DNA from: Pseudomonadota bacterium
Lineage (GTDB): Bacteria; Pseudomonadota; Alphaproteobacteria; Rhizobiales; Xanthobacteraceae
Length of the DNA stretch: 6,529 bases
NCBI GenBank assembly: GCA_023390955.1
Contig: JAEWBW010000201.1
Coordinates: 1-6,529 of the forward strand
Direction of reading: 5' to 3'
Under the pieces are notes generated by a model. The model searched no databases. It was not told where the DNA came from and saw nothing but the letters and a program-made list of their open reading frames with translations. The position numbers and the translations under genes are program-made. Shown here piece by piece: positions 4,877 through 6,529 of this stretch. Position 1 is the stretch's first letter, and the number at the start of each line of letters is the position of its first letter.

Positions 4877-6529
4877 GCGTTGTGGCCGAACCGTTCGCGA
4901 AGCCCCATTTCGCGAAGCCTAGTGGCGTCGCGCTGTCGCTGCGTTATGCCTTGCGCGAATTGCGCGGCGGCCTGCGCGGCTTCTATGTCTTCATCGCCTG
5001 CATCGCGCTCGGCGTGATGGCGATCGCCGGCGTCGGCTCGGTCTCCTCGAGCCTGAGCGACGGCCTCGCCCGCGAAGGCCGCACGCTGCTCGGCGGCGAT
5101 GTTTCCTTTGCGTTGTTTCAGCGCGAGGCAAAGCCGGAAGAAGTCGCCTTCCTGCGCTCGCGCGGCAGCGTCTCGATTGCCGCGACCCTGCGCGGCATGG
5201 CGCGCTCGGCCGACGGCAAGCTGGCGCTGGTCGAGATGAAGGCCGTCGACGAGGCCTATCCGTTGCTCGGCCAATTGACGCTGGCGCCGACAATGCCGCT
5301 GGCCGATCTCCTGGTCGAGCGCGACGGCGCATTCGGCGCCGCTGCCGATCCGACCTTACTGGCGCGGCTTTCGCTCAAGACCGGCGACCGCATCAGCATC
5401 GGCAACGCAACGTTCCAGATCCGCAGCGCGGTCGAGGCCGAGCCCGACAAGCTCGCCGGCGGCCTCGGCTTCGGCCCGCGCTTCCTGATCAGCGATGCCG
5501 GCCTGCGCGCCACCGGCCTGATCCAGCCCGGCAGCCTCGTGAAGTGGATCTACCGGGTCAAGCTGCCCGATGGCGCCAACAGCGACCGCGCCACCGAAAA
5601 CTTCATCAACGCCGCGCGCAGCGCCGCGCCGCAGGCCGGCTGGGAAATCCGCAGCCGCGGCAATGCCTCGCCGCAGCTCGAACGCAATATCAGCCGCTTC
5701 ACGCAATTCCTGACGCTGGTCGGACTGGCCGCGCTGCTGGTCGGCGGCGTCGGCGTCGCCAATGCCGTGAAGAGCCACATCGACCGCCGCCTCGAGGTGA
5801 TCGCGACCTTCAAGGCGGTCGGCGCCACCGGGCGCGACGTGTTCGGCATCTACCTCGCGCAGATCGTGCTGCTCGCCGGGATCGGCTCGGTGATCGGGCT
5901 GGCGCTCGGCGCCGCCCTGCCCTTCGCCATCGTCGGGCTGTTCGGAAAGCTGCTGCCGCTGCCGGTGATCCCGGCGGTGCATCCCGAAGACCTCGCGCTG
6001 TCCTTCGTCTATGGCCTCCTGACCGCGCTCGCCTTCGGCTTGTGGCCGCTCGGCCGCGTCCATGACGTGCCGGTCGCGGCGCTGTTTCGCGACACGATCA
6101 GCGCCGAATGGCATCGGCCGCGCTGGCGCTACCTCGCCTTCATGGCCGCCGTGGTTGCGGCCCTGATCGCCGTCGTGGTCGGGCTGTCCTACGACAAGCG
6201 CGTCGCCATCGTGTTCGTGCTCTCCTCCGTGGTCGTGTTCGCGCTGCTGCGCGCCATCGCGGCCCTCTTGATGATGATCGCCCGGCGCCTGCCGCGCTCG
6301 CGGCTGCCGATGCTGCGGCTGGCGATCGCCAACATCCATCGTCCGGGCGCGCTGACGCCGTCGGTGGTGCTGTCGCTGGGGCTGGGCCTCGCCGTCCTCG
6401 TCACCATCACCCAGATCGACGGCAATCTGCGGCGCCAGTTTCTGGCGGCGCTGCCGGACCGCGCGCCGTCGTTCTACTTCATCGACATTCCGAGCACGCA
6501 GGCCGCCCAGTTCGACCACTATCTCCGCG
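4873..6529 (+). CDS. ybbP: ABC transporter permease, YbbP-like (FtsX/MacB type), 3' end cut by window
   Basis: The frame is open from the ATG at 4873 (overlapping the ybbA stop in ATGA) to the right edge, giving 552 residues without a stop. E. coli YbbP is about 800 residues, so roughly two thirds is present. Layout: a cytoplasmic start, a first membrane helix at about 37-60, a large periplasmic MacB_PCD-like domain (about 61-272), then an FtsX domain with helices near 276-300, 324-352 and 373-395. The cytoplasmic segment EVIATFKAVGATGRDV (308-323) matches the coupling helix that contacts the ATPase. Helices near 418-440 and 443-470 follow. The RLAIANIHRPG segment (482-492) and another helix (about 497-515) open the second half, as expected for the duplicated, roughly ten-helix YbbP layout. 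It should form a 2+2 complex with the upstream ATPase in the inner membrane. These type VII ABC proteins usually move lipids or transmit force to periplasmic partners rather than importing nutrients; the actual substrate is not known from the sequence. No frameshift is seen. Confidence 0.92.
   Translation, partial: MSVVAEPFAKPHFAKPSGVALSLRYALRELRGGLRGFYVFIACIALGVMAIAGVGSVSSSLSDGLAREGRTLLGGDVSFALFQREAKPEEVAFLRSRGSVSIAATLRGMARSADGKLALVEMKAVDEAYPLLGQLTLAPTMPLADLLVERDGAFGAAADPTLLARLSLKTGDRISIGNATFQIRSAVEAEPDKLAGGLGFGPRFLISDAGLRATGLIQPGSLVKWIYRVKLPDGANSDRATENFINAARSAAPQAGWEIRSRGNASPQLERNISRFTQFLTLVGLAALLVGGVGVANAVKSHIDRRLEVIATFKAVGATGRDVFGIYLAQIVLLAGIGSVIGLALGAALPFAIVGLFGKLLPLPVIPAVHPEDLALSFVYGLLTALAFGLWPLGRVHDVPVAALFRDTISAEWHRPRWRYLAFMAAVVAALIAVVVGLSYDKRVAIVFVLSSVVVFALLRAIAALLMMIARRLPRSRLPMLRLAIANIHRPGALTPSVVLSLGLGLAVLVTITQIDGNLRRQFLAALPDRAPSFYFIDIPSTQAAQFDHYLR

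Noticed and set aside
5356..6519. Minus-strand open frame of 387 codons opposite the permease
   Set aside because: The product is extremely rich in Arg, Gln, His, Gly and Asp, as expected for the complement of a hydrophobic GC-rich membrane-protein gene. The plus-strand frame has clear FtsX-type helices.

Overview
The window is ordinary, gene-dense, GC-rich chromosome from an alphaproteobacterium. The protein sequences and the gene order zapE-mdh-sucC point to the Bradyrhizobium/Rhodopseudomonas group (Nitrobacteraceae). This assignment comes from recognising families and layout, not from a database search. I see no mobile element, CRISPR array, tRNA or rRNA, and no clear sign of horizontal transfer.

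Left part (1-3274), all on the minus strand and so read from right to left: thpR (RNA 2',3'-cyclic phosphodiesterase, LigT family), zapE (AFG1-type P-loop ATPase), mdh (malate dehydrogenase), and the first nine codons of sucC (succinyl-CoA ligase beta subunit), which runs off the left edge. mdh and sucC belong to the TCA cycle and in rhizobia usually lie together as mdh-sucCDAB. Here a 10-bp hairpin sits just after the mdh stop, in a gap of about 216 bases before sucC. It looks like a full or partial transcription terminator, after which sucC may have its own promoter.

Right part (3448-6529): tesA (periplasmic GDSL esterase/lysophospholipase) on the minus strand, divergent from a ybbA-like ABC ATPase and a ybbP-like FtsX-type permease on the plus strand. 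The permease is cut by the right edge after 552 codons. This reproduces the tesA / ybbA-ybbP arrangement of E. coli. The likely picture is an inner-membrane ATPase-permease pair working with a periplasmic esterase on lipid-like substrates. ybbA and ybbP overlap by four bases (ATGA). The likely start codons of tesA and ybbA overlap inside one CCATGG, leaving no intergenic promoter space.

Non-coding stretches are short (125-216 bases). They hold one convincing terminator-like hairpin (after mdh), a weaker one after tesA, two inverted repeats of unknown role, a pair of 7-bp direct repeats in the mdh leader, and only weak promoter matches. No undescribed system was found. The most notable points are the start-on-start overlap of tesA and ybbA and the hairpin between mdh and sucC.
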